This document shows positions 23,512-36,864 of a stretch of 64,000 bases of DNA, in pieces. Within the stretch, counting starts at the first letter, position 1; the number at the start of each line of letters is the position of its first letter. Position numbers and translations under genes: made by a program. Location of the stretch: NCBI GenBank assembly GCA_000711775.1, contig ARYC01000087.1, positions 186,001 through 250,000 of the forward strand. The letters run 5' to 3'. The notes below the pieces were generated by a model, which worked only from the letters and a program-made list of their open reading frames with translations, ran no database searches and was not told the origin of the DNA. This stretch comes from Oxytricha trifallax (taxonomy: Eukaryota > Ciliophora > Spirotrichea > Sporadotrichida > Oxytrichidae).

Positions 23512-25512
23512 TCATAAGATTGATTTACTATAATATTTGTCATACAACACTCTGATCACTTAGGAAGTAATCAGCAAATATTTTGAAATTATTAATTTCA
23601 CTCTATAGAGTTTTACAATATAAAATTGTTAATTATTTTTTTATGAATAGAAGAAAGCACCGAGAGTGAGGCCGCAACTGAAAGCATTTGTAATTTTCTT
23701 TCTTGGATCATCTTCGAAGTAGAGAATTAATTCTTTGAGATTGTTATAGACTAGGCCGAAATTATAGATCATATTTTGTTAGATAACTGTTGCGTCTTTC
23801 AAGAAAGTTGTATATGCTTCGGCAGCTATCATGCCATCGAAGATACTATTATAAAAGAATTATACTTGGAAATTACTTATAAACTTATAAATTCGGTGAA
23901 ATTAGCAAGAGTAATTAAACAATATCATAGCACTTATCTGAGATATCATACCAATGATAAGTTGCATCTATAAATTTATCCACTGAGTTTATCACGCCAA
24001 ACACCGTGAAGTTAGTTTTTATTAGATCGATTCCTCCATTAATGCCTGATTTTTAGTATTATAAAGCAGATTCACAGTTTTTAGAGCTTGCTGTTGCAAT
24101 CAGTGTAGTTCCATTTAGAACTCAATAAAAAATAATCATAAAGTAAATATACTCCTTGAACGAAATCAAAAATGCCTGAGACAGAGAGGAAGTCATCTTT
24201 TGCAGAGAGAGTATTAGGACTCAGCTGTACTAAACTATCTAATATTTTATCGAAGTTTTAATAGAAATTATATTCACTCTTTGCCAAATCTTAGATCACA
24301 GATTGATAAACTATTAAAAGAAATATATAGAAATAAATTATTACAAATTGAAAATGTAAGAATTTAATGTTTATTAAGTTTAATGAGAATCTGAAGTGTT
24401 ACTGATCTAATCTAAATAGTGAGTGATTTTATTTAATACTCCATCGTCTGCCTCTTCTACACTATATAAGCTGCTTGCATCTGTTGTAAATTTAAATACT
24501 AAATTTTAAGATTATTTTAAGTATATTGAGTTAGTGCTTCTTATTCATGATTTGAAATTGAATTGATCAATAATTTTCATCAGTTGGATTGAAATCTAGC
24601 AAAAAGGATATCATTCTACCTAGCTATTGATAGACAATAATTTCACTGCCATTTTTTTGAGCAGCCTATATATTAGTGTAGGCACTCTGAAGCTAGATTG
24701 ATTTACCCAATAAATTGAACAGGAAACCGGTGAAGAAGTCTGTAACTTTGCCAAACTGGATCATTTTGTTATTCGTCCATTTTGCAACATTCCTTATGTT
24801 ATCATTACAATTAATTGATTGATCTATTAAGCATTAAAGTTAACTGATTATATAATACAGAACCATGCAGCATTAGACCCTTTTCTAATTAGCAGAGTAG
24901 TAGCGTCTGCTTTCTCAAAAATATTGACTGCAGCAGCTATATCAGCGGTGTATTATACTTGATCAATCATTGTGAAATTAGTAATGCGATCGAAGCAATT
25001 AGTAGAGTTGGCAAATTTTGAATCGGCTTAGAAACCATTATAGAAAGCATACCAGTTATCAATGAACTTCTATTCATCGACTGTGATAAATTAGTTAATC
25101 TAACTTAGCTTTTATTCATGCTCTCTATGAAGGTACACGTCTACCAATTAGAATTCATTTTGAAGCATTTTGGCGAGTGTTTGGTTTTAAATATACTCCT
25201 CTTCGTTGAAATATTGTCAATTAAAGATTATGAGTAATCTATTTGTAAATTATTAGTTTTCACATTATGTATTTATAATGGGCAATAGTTATATTTATCA
25301 TAGTCTGTTATTGATTGAGATAATTCAGTTTTGTGCTTCATTTCCAAAGCTCTATTACTATAATACTCGTATTTCAACGTTCCCATTCCACCTTCAACCT
25401 TTTAAGTCATTATTACTAAAAAAAGGAAACCCAATAGATGGGTTTTATTGCTAAAATATTTGAGTTTAGTTCTCATGTTTTGGTTTTCAAATAAATTTGC
25501 TTTTTGTTCCAT
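23512..25512 (-). CDS. Secreted or surface protein, copy 1
   Basis: Minus-strand gene starting MEQKANLFENQN, with a hydrophobic signal (HLLGFLFLVIM) about 25 residues in. Six IESs (25211-25290, 24825-24850, 24502-24571, 24294-24403, 24120-24150, 23843-23921) break it; after removal it is 1,605 nt. Motifs include DNWYAFYNGF, a Cys-flanked NAAWFC, VLNGTTLIATASSKNC and NFGLVYNNL near the C-terminus. It is similar in order and motifs to the gene at 25809-27938 (LNGT, NFGLLYD, Gly-rich FFY end). Likely extracellular with potential N-glycosylation sites. Function unknown. The last 45 codons are weakly supported. Confidence 0.65.
23843..23921 (-). other. IES, pointer TAT (79 bp)
   Basis: Joins KCYDI to FDGMIAAEAY. 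TAT on the minus strand at both ends. Confidence 0.65.
24120..24150 (-). other. IES, pointer GAGT (31 bp)
   Basis: Joins DFVQGV to LNGTTLI, which aligns with FLNGTSL in the paralogue. Confidence 0.7.
24294..24403 (-). other. IES, pointer GATC (110 bp)
   Basis: GATC at both ends; joins HYLDQI to QDLAKSEY in frame. Confidence 0.6.
24502..24571 (-). other. IES, pointer AAAATT (70 bp)
   Basis: Joins NPTDEN to LVFKFTTD and removes an in-frame TGA. Confidence 0.72.
24825..24850 (-). other. IES, pointer ATA (26 bp)
   Basis: Joins AWFCII to DQSINCND. Confidence 0.65.
25211..25290 (-). other. IES, pointer AATAT (80 bp)
   Basis: Joins TDYDKY to FNEEEYIQ and removes a TGA. Confidence 0.72.
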
Positions 25513-25808
25513 TAATAGTCTTAAAATAACTAAACTATAAATATTTATAATTGAAATAGGATTAATTAAGGAATTATATAACAATCTTTTTTTTTATAAA
25601 ATTTTTATAAAAATTTTAATTAATTATAAATTTATATTTCTTGATTATTTCTCACCTTCAGTTATAGCATTCAGCTACTCTTAAATTCAAAAAGTTAAAA
25701 TATTAATTTGTTTTTATGCGAATTGTGTAAAATTAAATTAAAATTACCTATAACTACTACAATAAGTTTGTAAGAATGAAATTTAACATATGTTAATTTG
25801 AAAAATAT

Positions 25809-27938
25809 TCAAGCCATAAAGAACAGATAAAAAACGGTTCTTCCAACTGAGTAGCCACTCATGAAATATTTTAGGTCCTTGACTGACTAAATGGATGTAA
25901 CAACACTATCATAAAGTAGACCAAAGTTAAAGGAGAAAGTATCCATAAAGTCCCAGATGTCTGAGTAGCCATCACGGTACAGTTTTAATTGATCCATTGC
26001 TTCATATGTTCCAAATCTGCAAGAATTTATTTTACAAAAAATGAAATTTTGACCTAATTATTATAAAAATGGGTTAAAGTTCATTATGTTAATTGAATTA
26101 ATAAAAATTCTAAAGAACTTTGAAGTGGGTATAACTTTGCCATTAGTTCACTCAAAGAGTATACAATATCAAACACTTTTCCTTCTGACAAACTATTAGG
26201 TATATAGTCTAGTATAAGTTGCATGTACCTTGTTTGATTAGATTAACACCACGTAGTATTTGGCTTTCCATAGAGGCTAGTTCCATTTAAGAAACCATAT
26301 GTAATATTACTATACTTATAAGCATCTGTTAAAGCTACACTGTCTTACACTTAAGGAGTTTTACTTTCTAATAATTAATACTTTTCTAGGATTTTAGTCT
26401 TTGCGATTCTTTTATCTGAGAGTATTGAATTTGAAATAATAGGCTTAGCTTTGTTTTGAGACTTCCTTCCCTTGTGAAGAATTTTATCTTCAAAATTTTC
26501 ATTGTACAATTGTTCGAAAGTGTAGTATTTAAGCTCTTTAAGAATCGGATTAGCTAGGTATTGTTTAAGTCCTAACTCCAAGCTTCTGCCTATTTTCTCT
26601 ATAACTCTCATTTTATCATCTCCAAGAATGTCACTTAAGACTTATCTGGTGCTTTTAACTTGAGATTGCTTAAGGTCTTACTGGATAGTTTGGGCAGTGA
26701 TTGGGTCAAATTAAGTCACATATCTAACTATTCTACCAACGTTATAGTAGAGTAGTTTTAAATCACAGTTATTATCTGCTGCAGTCACTTGATTCATTAC
26801 ATTTATTAGGCTTTATGTATTTGCAACTAAGTTCATTACCATAGATTTGAAATTTGCTCTTTTAAATTTTTATTTCATAATGTCAGATACAAAATAAATA
26901 TAGAGAGGATGTAGTTCCCTACATCAGTAAAACCAGCATAGTAAGTTTTGAAACTTGCAAATGAAAGTTCTGTGGTTTTTGTACATTTATTTACAGTGTC
27001 TGCTGAATTTGAAATTGTACCAGTGATATTATCTGTATAGGTCCAAAAATCCCATTATGTAGCTACCCCGTCATTTACATTCTGTTGATATTGTAAAACA
27101 TTCTAAAGTTAATTATAACTTTAGTTTTCATAGTATTTCAACTATATTTGATTGAGTATATATTGGGGTAAATTAAAACAATTTTGGGAATACTACGTGA
27201 AATATGACCACGTCTTAATAGTTGGATTGACTGAGTCTCTGCATGTTTGATAATTAGGCATAATATTGGCAAGTCTAGCTCCACTTGCTAATTCGTCAAA
27301 CAAGATCAGCATTTCGTCAACTGTTGGGGCAAGATCTGGTTCAGTTGTTTATTTCAATTATTTATAGAGTTCTGAGCTATTATTGTCTCCTTATAATTAT
27401 ATGTTTGAAAGTGATTGATCTAAATCATAAATAGGCTGATATGACTCTTTCAAGCCAACTATCATGGGGTCTGCCTGAAATTTACTTAAGCTGTTATCTT
27501 CGTCTATGTCGTCGGAGTAAATTATCCAAGTACTTCCACATTAGACTTTTGGACTCTATGTTTTTGATTTTTTAACTCTGATAAATTAAAATAAAGGCAT
27601 ACAAGCTTTTTCATGTCAATTTATGTGAATTTTGAAATTAATTGCTAAAAAAGACCTACCTATTTATAAAAAAAAGTTTAAAAAATACATACTCTGACAG
27701 TCTCTTTTTTCTAAGTGATAATTTTATAAGTATTAACTAATCCTTGCTCCAATTCTTCAGGAATCTGAATTTTATCCACCCCATAAACACTTGTGATCTT
27801 ATTGACTCCATCTTATATCAATCCGGAATAAGCTTAGTAACTAAGCAAACTCAAAAATAGAAGTATAGACTTTGAATATTTAAAAATAGAATTGGAGTTG
27901 TTGGTACTTTATGTTATATTTGTTTTACTGATTTTCAT
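25809..27938 (-). CDS. Secreted or surface protein, copy 2
   Basis: Starts MKISKTNITQSTNN; signal peptide around SKSILLFLSLLSYQAYSG. Three IESs (27575-27690, 26864-26895, 26021-26112); joined length 1,890 nt (629 aa). Motifs: TVDEMLILFDELASG, CFNLPQYI, WDFWTYTDNITG, FLNGTSLYGK, CRFGTYEAM, NFGLLYD and a hydrophobic C-terminus (VFYLFFMA) before TGA at 25809. Paired head to tail with copy 1 on the same strand. The two share C-terminal order but not IES positions. Function unknown. Confidence 0.72.
26021..26112 (-). other. IES, pointer TTCTT (92 bp)
   Basis: Joins YPLQSS to CRFGTYEAM and removes a TGA. Confidence 0.75.
26864..26895 (-). other. IES, pointer ATTT (32 bp)
   Basis: Joins YILSIF to KRANFKSM and removes a TGA. 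Confidence 0.68.
27575..27690 (-). other. IES, pointer TCAGAGT (116 bp)
   Basis: TCAGAGT on the minus strand at both ends. Joins KKETVR to VKKSKTQ. The insert begins right after the pointer with no usable splice pair. Confidence 0.82.
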
Positions 27939-28165
27939 TTTAAATTTATACTGCTTAAAACTAATAAAATATAAGTCAAAAGCAATTTGAATTATATTTC
28001 ATCAATTTATGTCAATATATTCGATACAACTGTAGCTTTTCATTTATCATTATCAAATTGATTAAAGTTGATTAGAAAAATTGAGTAAATTAAGATATAA
28101 TTTTCATTTTAATTTGAAAATATCATCTTTTACAAACTATAATTACTAATAATACTTAAATTAAA

Positions 28166-29850
28166 ATGATGGATAAGTAGCATTTTGATCTAAGCAATCA
28201 CTAGATTCTCAAATTCTTAGATAAAAAGCGTAATTAAGAAATGAAAGTAAGTTTATGAATCCTATAAAAATAGCTATTACTGTTTTAAGTTGAAAGTTTA
28301 AAGCTTTTATTATCAAAGCCATATTTTTAATTTTCCATACTTTTGCTATGTTATTCTTAACCCCAAAAACCTTAAATCAATCTAAATTTTAGATGGTGGC
28401 AAAGAGAGACCACGACTCATCTACATTATCCGACTTCAAAGTGAATTATTCCAAGTCAAAGAGCACAGCTTAATCCATCATAAGAAACATGTCAAATAGC
28501 ATCCACAAGAAATACTACGACTACATTTTGAGCAAGCTAAAATTCGAAAAGATAGTTGAGGAAGAGAAGTTCAAAGAAAAATAAGAACAGAAGAAACTCC
28601 GTTTGCCAAGACTCGTTGAGTCAGACGACGAGGAGCAGGAATTATTCAAGTCTTTGAGCACATACATTAAAAACGATCAATTTATGGAGAAAAACAAAAA
28701 ACTGATTCGTGAGAGAAACATATCATAGGATAAAAATGCTTAGAAAATCAGTAGTAACACCACAAATCATAAATCATAAAAGAGCATTGAATTATCTCAA
28801 TTTTTAAAGGATTTTGAGAAAAAGAAAAATCTTATGATGTTAGATGGAGAGGAGGACTATGAATTCAGGAAAAACCTTAGTGGTGCTGAGTTGATGTCAA
28901 CCAGAAAAAATAAGTAAATTATGAATAAAATGTACGATTTAATGACTTAAAAGTCTAAGAACAGGCTTAGATGGGAGTAGTTAGAAAAGATAAGATAAGA
29001 AAAGCTTATTGCTTTGCAAAATATTATATTACCAACATATTTTATGGATTTAATTTGATTACAATTAATTAAGCAAAAGAAAGAACAAGAAGAAATGGAG
29101 AGACTTAAAGCTTAAGAATTAATCGAGTAGTAATATTTGAACATGATGTCCTCTAGACCATAATCTATGGAATCTCGTGGTTCCTCAAATTCATTATTAA
29201 ATTAAGACGAGGACCCTAACCTAAGTAAGAGCAGAGCCAAAAAGATAAGTAATTTGAGAGACCTCGTAAAACAGGAAATTAAGAAAGAACAGCCCTCAAC
29301 ATACACTTAAACTTTCTACAAACCTAATTAAGTAAGGAAATCCTTTCAAGAAAGCGATGAGATTATTTAAGGATCTAGTGCTTTACAGAATAAATTAACT
29401 GAATTGTATAAGAAGAGTGAGATGTCAGTGAAAGAAGCCAAAAATAAAAACAAGTTAAGAGTTAAGTTGATGACTTAAGAGTCTATGTAACTACCAGTCA
29501 TTTAGTAAAGCATTAGTAGAAATTAGTCACAAGTGCTGTTGTCAAAGAATAATAGTGGATTCATGCATAAACAATATCAAAGCTCTTTTTAAATTCAATA
29601 TAAGACGATAGTTGATATAATGGAAGAAAATCTTCAGCGTCAACAATAACTCCTCTTTTTTAAAGGAGTCTGTAAGGTCTTTAGCCACCTGACACTTCAA
29701 CGTTCCACACATAATTATTTTCATAACCCTAATATACCTCTTTTTAATTTAAAATTGAATCCCTTAATATGTTAGTTGTTTATTAATGAATTACCCTAAA
29801 TAAGAACCTTTCTTTATAATTATTTTTAATGTACGTTAATTTAGAAATGA
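28166..29850 (+). CDS. Charged coiled-coil hypothetical protein (3' end uncertain)
   Basis: Starts MMDKQHFDLSNHQ; a 146-nt GT-AG intron (28247-28392) and one IES (29022-29078). Lys/Glu/Gln-rich with helices such as KKEQEEMERLKAQELIEQQ. The frame has no TGA until 29848-29850, but from 29561 it overlaps antisense to the convergent EF-hand gene, and that part looks like antisense noise. The true end is probably near 29560 through an unrecognised join. No family recognised. Confidence 0.6.
29022..29078 (+). other. IES, pointer GCAAAA (57 bp)
   Basis: GCAAAA at 29016-29021 and 29073-29078. Joins LIALQK to KEQEEME and removes a TGA. Confidence 0.82.
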
Positions 29851-30986
29851 TGAAGCTACCTATTTAAGAGCATCTATAGCTGCCTTCTTTTCATTGGTGT
29901 TAAGTCTACCATCACCATCTTTGTCAAATTGTTTGGCTATCACATAATCTCTGCCGCCCACAAAACCGTCGCCATCCAAGTCATAACTGATATGTGGTAC
30001 TTTCTCTGCTCTTAAATATTAACAATACTTTACCTCTTAGATTTTCTAAACCTTAAGTTATAAATATTTGCAAGCTTAGTCTTAGTCTGCTTGAGTTCTT
30101 CGGGGACACCTGGCTTTGACCACCACTCTGGGATTCTCACGTTTGATCCAAGCATGTTTGAGGTGTCTGCTCCCATTTTATTCTTGTGTTGCAAGTTCCA
30201 CCCAAACACATCAATTCTTGGTGGTTGATCCTTTCTATTAATAGTTATACTTGTAACATCAATACCTATTTGTTTAAATTATTTAGAAAGATTATTAAAA
30301 TATCAGCATTAAGATGATATATTTCAGCTTGTAACTTATATAATTAGTTCATATGACATAATTAACTCACTAGGTTATCTTAGTACCTCTCACTTTAAAT
30401 CACAAATTGTTATTGAAATTTAATTGAGTGCCACCTCTGATCTTCTCAGTGCTTCTGCCTCCCATGCTTCTCTGATCAAATTAACTGATACTGGTCTGAG
30501 ATTTCTTAAGTGAGCTGTTGTTGTAGTCTGATTGATTAACGCCCGTGTTTTGTTTTTTGTAGGAGCTGGTCTGATTACTCAACATGCTGTGTCTCTTTTG
30601 AGCATTCAATTGAAATGTGTGTAATAATCAGTTAAAGATTAAAATTAACGATTAGAATTGTCTGGAGTGCCAGATTGCACTAACTAATTAGCGCTGGATT
30701 GATGAGTTAAACCAGCATTACTCTGTTTGTGTCCACTGAATGGTGACTTAAGCGTCTAGCCATTATTGTTCATTCCGTATGGGTTCTGTTGAAACTGTGG
30801 TTTTAAGAATAAGTTACGTACTTTGATAATTATAGTTAAAATATAATAATTTAATTGAGGTTTTGAGGCTGAATTCTTAACAGGGGTGATTCTCTTGTTT
30901 TAAGATTATGCAGAAGGAGTTGCTTTATCCCTCATCAATAAATCTTGCAATATCTTATCTGATATCATAAAATAATGGTATATCAT
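29561..30986 (-). CDS. EF-hand protein with disordered N-terminus
   Basis: Minus gene from ATG at 30986 (or 30967) to TGA at 29561-29563. IESs at 30799-30858, 30604-30650 and 30277-30421, a 23-nt intron near 30014-30036 and a 131-nt intron at 29729-29859; joined length 1,020 nt (339 aa). The N-terminal half is Ser/Asn/Gln-rich. Then come PPRIDVFGWNLQHKNKMG and a paired EF-hand (DLDGDGFVGGRDYV, DKDGDGRLNTNE), then NYVWNVEVSGGQRPYRLL to the end. Both loops have canonical acidic residues, so calcium binding is likely. Similar layouts occur in ciliate and flagellar EF-hand proteins; exact family not recognised. Confidence 0.8.
30277..30421 (-). other. IES, pointer AATT (145 bp)
   Basis: Joins RGGTQ to FKQIGIDV in frame and removes two TGAs. 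Confidence 0.6.
30604..30650 (-). other. IES, pointer AAT (47 bp)
   Basis: Joins TPDNSN to AQKRHSML and removes a TGA. Confidence 0.65.
30799..30858 (-). other. IES, pointer AAAACC (60 bp), frame-neutral
   Basis: AAAACC on the minus strand at both ends. Length is a multiple of three and the insert has no TGA, so it would read through as 20 hydrophobic residues between KPQ and KPQ. Removal gives SASKPQFQQNPYG. Confidence 0.65.
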
Positions 30987-31004
30987 TCCTTAGGTAATAA
31001 ATAT

Positions 31005-34000
31005 ATGTCCAATTAAGAAGCTAATACACTCATCATTCCCTTATCAGATTAAAAAGTGCAATTAACAGTCAAATTGCAAAATTTAATAGATAATTTCATG
31101 AGAGAAAATACCAATCATTTAGAGCAGTAAGATGAAGCCACAAATCTGAACATGTTCCAGAATTACTTTAATTTAAAAAACGCATTGTTTATCCCTTTAT
31201 ATTTAAAGCATTATTACTTGATATCACAGACTAATAGCAAGAATAACTAGGTTAGTGGCCATAAAAGCGGAGGAGATAGGCCTTCATCTGGAAAGAAAGG
31301 AGGGAAATCTTAAAGAGAAACTATTGAATACGTTGAAGAATTCGATCTTGACCCCCTCGCTCATGTTATTATAAAATTTAAATTTATTTTAAATAACATA
31401 TAGAAATTACATTTATGCAATTACCATTTATAATTAAGAGAGTAATAACCAAAAATAGTCTTTGGGATCATCTCTTAATTCAGATTCAGACGCCAGTAGT
31501 AACATGGCCCCAAATAAGAAACTAGATAAAGTTGTTAAGAATCTAAAAATAGACTTGCAAAATGTACGTGAAGAGAAAGATAGTTCAAGTATTACATAAT
31601 AAATCATTAATGGTATAATTAATCAGCTGATATTTATACTTAAATTATTGAGAATTATAGGTATTTATGAGAAATTTAATTTCAATATAAAAATATCTGA
31701 AGTTGTAAAATTAAAAACTTAAGTTTGGATAAGTAAGTTTTAATAAAATGTCATAAAAAAAACAATAGTTAGAATAATATAATAAAAAATACATAATCGA
31801 GCTACCTTTCTATAAATTCATAAATTTAATATTTCCTCCCAATTTATTAATTGTTGTGTGTAAATTAATTCAGCAATTTTTAAATATCTTAATAGTAGCA
31901 GTAGTAGTGATGGAAGTAAACACAAGAAGAAAAAGCACAAGAATAAAAAAAAGCAAGATATTCTGGTAGAGAACTTAAATTAGCACAAGCATGAAGTAAC
32001 ATTCAATGTAACTCAGGATGGCTAAGTCAAATCTGGAGAGGGCACAATCGAACACATTTGGTATATTTGGTTAATTTTTATGATTAATTTTTTTCAAAAT
32101 CATTTTGAAATGAACACTCTGATATAAACGATAGAGAAGATTTAGAAGGAAATAATTAGGATATATCTTTCGAAAATGATCAATCGTCATTTGTGAATTT
32201 ATCAAATCGCAAACCCAAAGCATAGGGGTTGCATCCTATTCAGGCCATAGTATAAAAATTATAGTAATTTTCGTTCTTAAATGATAAAAGAAATGTTAGA
32301 ACATTATTCCACAGATAAATATTATGCATCAATTAATAAAATAAGAATTATAGTTAGATTATAAGCGATGGTTAAAGGATTCTTAGTTAGAAGCTAAATG
32401 GCTTACAAATTATAGAGTTTAGGAAACAAAAAAATGGAGGAATTAATCGCTGTTTAATTTTTAAAATTATAGAATATGAATATAATTTATAAACCTCTAA
32501 AGAAATGATTCTATTGAATATTTATAAAGTATTTTTAATAGCTGTGTTCGTTACCAAGAAAGTTCATAACCAAATCATGATGTATTTTAGCTTGAAAATC
32601 AGCATTATAATGGATAAAAAACTTATAAAAATAACGCTTTATGATAGATTGGCTAAAAATTCAAATGAAACCTATGAACATATACCTAAGTCTCTTTTGA
32701 AATTCAGGAAAAATCCAGCTATTAAATTTAAATTTTATACCAATACTTTTGCATTTTTTAAGACTTATGGCTATATTTTATAATTTAAATTACATGATGC
32801 AGCTATAATGGCAGCTATAGATATTGAGATAAATTTCTTATGAAAGTTAAGGACAAAAAGAATGAAAATGAATATAAAACCCCATTAGTCAATTAAGAAT
32901 GAAGATTGGGGATTAAGAATAATAAAATTAAAATTAAATTATAATTGGCTGAAATTAATTATTATTAGGCTAAAAACAAATATACGCACCCTGATTGGTT
33001 AATTTTATAGAGACAATTATTCGAGCCAATGGTTTTAATAATTAGCCTAATAATAATTAATTTACGCCAATAATAATATATTCTTAATTTTATTATTCTT
33101 AATCCCCAATCTTCATTCTTAATTGACTAATGGGGTTTTATCTACAAGGCCAAACTGATCGAAGATGATTTACATGATGAAATGCTCATGTTCAAGCAGT
33201 CTATCATTCAAAACTCACATTCTCCACAGAGACAGCGTGGGCCTGGCTTAAGTGCTTTCGATTCATCTCATAAAAAGACCAAGGAGATTTATTTAATTAA
33301 TATGTCTCTTTAAATAATAATCTAATAATAATTGTGATTTTTAAAATACATATAGAGCTATTTGGGAAAACTACAGGTTCGAATGAATATGGGCTCGACA
33401 CTATTTATGATGGGAGTATGTTTGACAGAGACGCTGATAAAGAAATTGGAAGAATTAAAATGACCAAGAAATCTTATAATAAATCTGTAATTCTAATTAA
33501 AATCATATAACTTTGGATTAATTATAAAATTATAGTAGAAGGAGAGACTTTTTAAACATAATAATTTTATAAAAAGTTATTGAATTTAATTAGACTTCAC
33601 AAATTGACATTGAATAAGAAAGCTATGTAGCAGCAAGAAGGTGCTTCAGATTAATTGGTATTTTAGCAAGAATACAATTTAGACGATGTGGTCAGGAAAC
33701 TTTAGCACATCTACAGAGATTATGTCAAAAGAAAGCTTGATTTGATCAAATACAATAATAATTTTTATTATTACTAATGAACAATCGGAAATAATAGCGT
33801 TTAAAATCTATATCTTCATAGCATATTTAGAGATACAAGATAATCAAAGATTAGAGACGAATATTTGTTAAAGAGGAATAAAAGCTGCTTGCAGATTACA
33901 ACGATCTGGAAAATATTAAGAAGTTGATGTAACAAGACAGAGAGTTATTGGGCAAATTTTAAAAATCTGATTACAGAGGGAATAATCAAGGTGCAGTACT

Positions 34001-34660
34001 TGCAAGAGCTCTTAAGAGATATTAAATCCCCAATAATATTAGAAAATGAGTTTATGCTCATGACTAATTATTGAGAGAATTGTTTTAAATTTTCTAATTT
34101 AGAAATAACCAGAAGAACAAGAGTAATAATGAGCCAAAGTTAAGAATGAATATTACAAATTATCATTGATAATTTGTTTAATAATTTACATTAATTGTTT
34201 TAAGAAACGTATACTACCATATAAGTTTGATAGAAATTAAGAAAAGCTCAAGCAAGCCCCAATAGTATTTTATCCAATATTAAAACTTGTACAGTTTCTA
34301 CAAACCAAAGACACTTTATCTTAAATAATAAGAACAGATTAAATTTTTAAAATCAGTTCAAAAGGAAAAAAGATTGCCCGCGCATCAGAGGACGTATTTT
34401 TATTTTATTTGGTTACATAAAAAAAGGATTAATTAGTTTCTTTTAATTGCGAGATTTAAAGTAAAAAATGATAAATTTATAAGTATCTGCAGAAATTTAT
34501 TGACTGTGTTGAAGTATTACAAGATAATATATATCTCAAAATTGATGAAGCTAAATTCCAAAAATTAAGTGAAGAAATGGAAAAAGTTTATAATTCTCCT
34601 AAAAAATCCAATAACAAAACAGCTAATATTTTAGAATATTTATTATTGGAAGTAATGTGA
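31005..34660 (+). CDS. IQ-motif protein with a remote macronuclear piece (scrambled)
   Basis: Starts MSNQEANTLIIPLSDQ. Coding blocks run to TGA at 34658-34660. Recognisable parts: a Lys-rich block (KHKKKKHKNKKKQ, about 31920), a clear IQ calmodulin-binding motif (LQAMVKGFLVRSQ, 32356 on), a block ending in DAAIMAA, then KVKDKNENEYI split by an inverted-repeat element, then LADYNDLENIKKLM and KIDEAKFQKLSEEMEKVY. IESs at 32056-32117, 32817-32842, 32877-33140, 33287-33357 and 34046-34105. The IES at 32817-32842 sits where a 57-bp piece at 62077-62133 must be inserted. Joins at about 31370-31440, 31640-31890, 32260-32300 and 32460-32510 are not resolved. Probably a large cytoskeletal or ciliary protein; family not recognised. 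Confidence 0.68.
32056..32117 (+). other. IES, pointer GAACAC (62 bp)
   Basis: GAACAC at 32050-32055 and 32112-32117. Joins GTIEH to SDINDRED. Confidence 0.85.
32817..32842 (+). other. Scrambled junction: 26-bp spacer between two long pointers
   Basis: Bounded left by TATAATGGCAGCT (32804-32816) and right by AAAGTTAAGGACAAAAA (32843-32859). The two bounds differ, so simple removal does not work. Both recur in the same order at 62077-62133 and enclose 27 coding bases. Confidence 0.85.
32877..33138. mobile_element. Inverted-repeat (MITE-like) element acting as a TA-bounded IES
   Basis: 262 bp with perfect 55-bp terminal inverted repeats (AAACCCCATTAGTC... and its complement at 33084-33138) and further imperfect pairing inside. 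TA flanks both sides (32875-32876, 33139-33140), as in Tc1/mariner-type insertions. It lies inside a codon of the IQ-motif gene; exact removal of the element plus one TA gives NENEYIYKAKLIEDD in frame. With the TA the ends read TAAAACCCC, one unit of the C4A4 telomere repeat of hypotrichs in another register. No transposase inside. Confidence 0.9.
33287..33357 (+). other. IES, pointer GAG (71 bp)
   Basis: Joins HKKTKE to LFGKTTGS and removes a TGA. Confidence 0.72.
34046..34105 (+). other. IES, pointer TTAGAAA (60 bp)
   Basis: TTAGAAA at 34039-34045 and 34099-34105. Joins IPNNIR to NNQKNKSN and removes a TGA. Confidence 0.85.
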
Positions 34661-34807
34661 AAAAAAATATCACATTTTATTTTATATTCAAGTACAAATC
34701 TTATCAAATAGTAAAGATAATAAAAGACTTGTGAATATTTAAATATTATATTTATTAATTGTATTTTAACTTCTCACCGAAAGCCCAACAAGTAAAATTG
34801 AAAATAA

Positions 34808-36716
<1,909 letters not shown>

Positions 36717-36864
36717 AAAATATCATATTTTTGATTCATATTTTGACACTATTTTAAGAATAACATTTTCAACAAACATTTGTTGATTATTTAGTTATAA
36801 GAGATCACTAAATTAAATTTGATAGTATGATTAAATTAGATAATTATATAATATATTATTAAAT

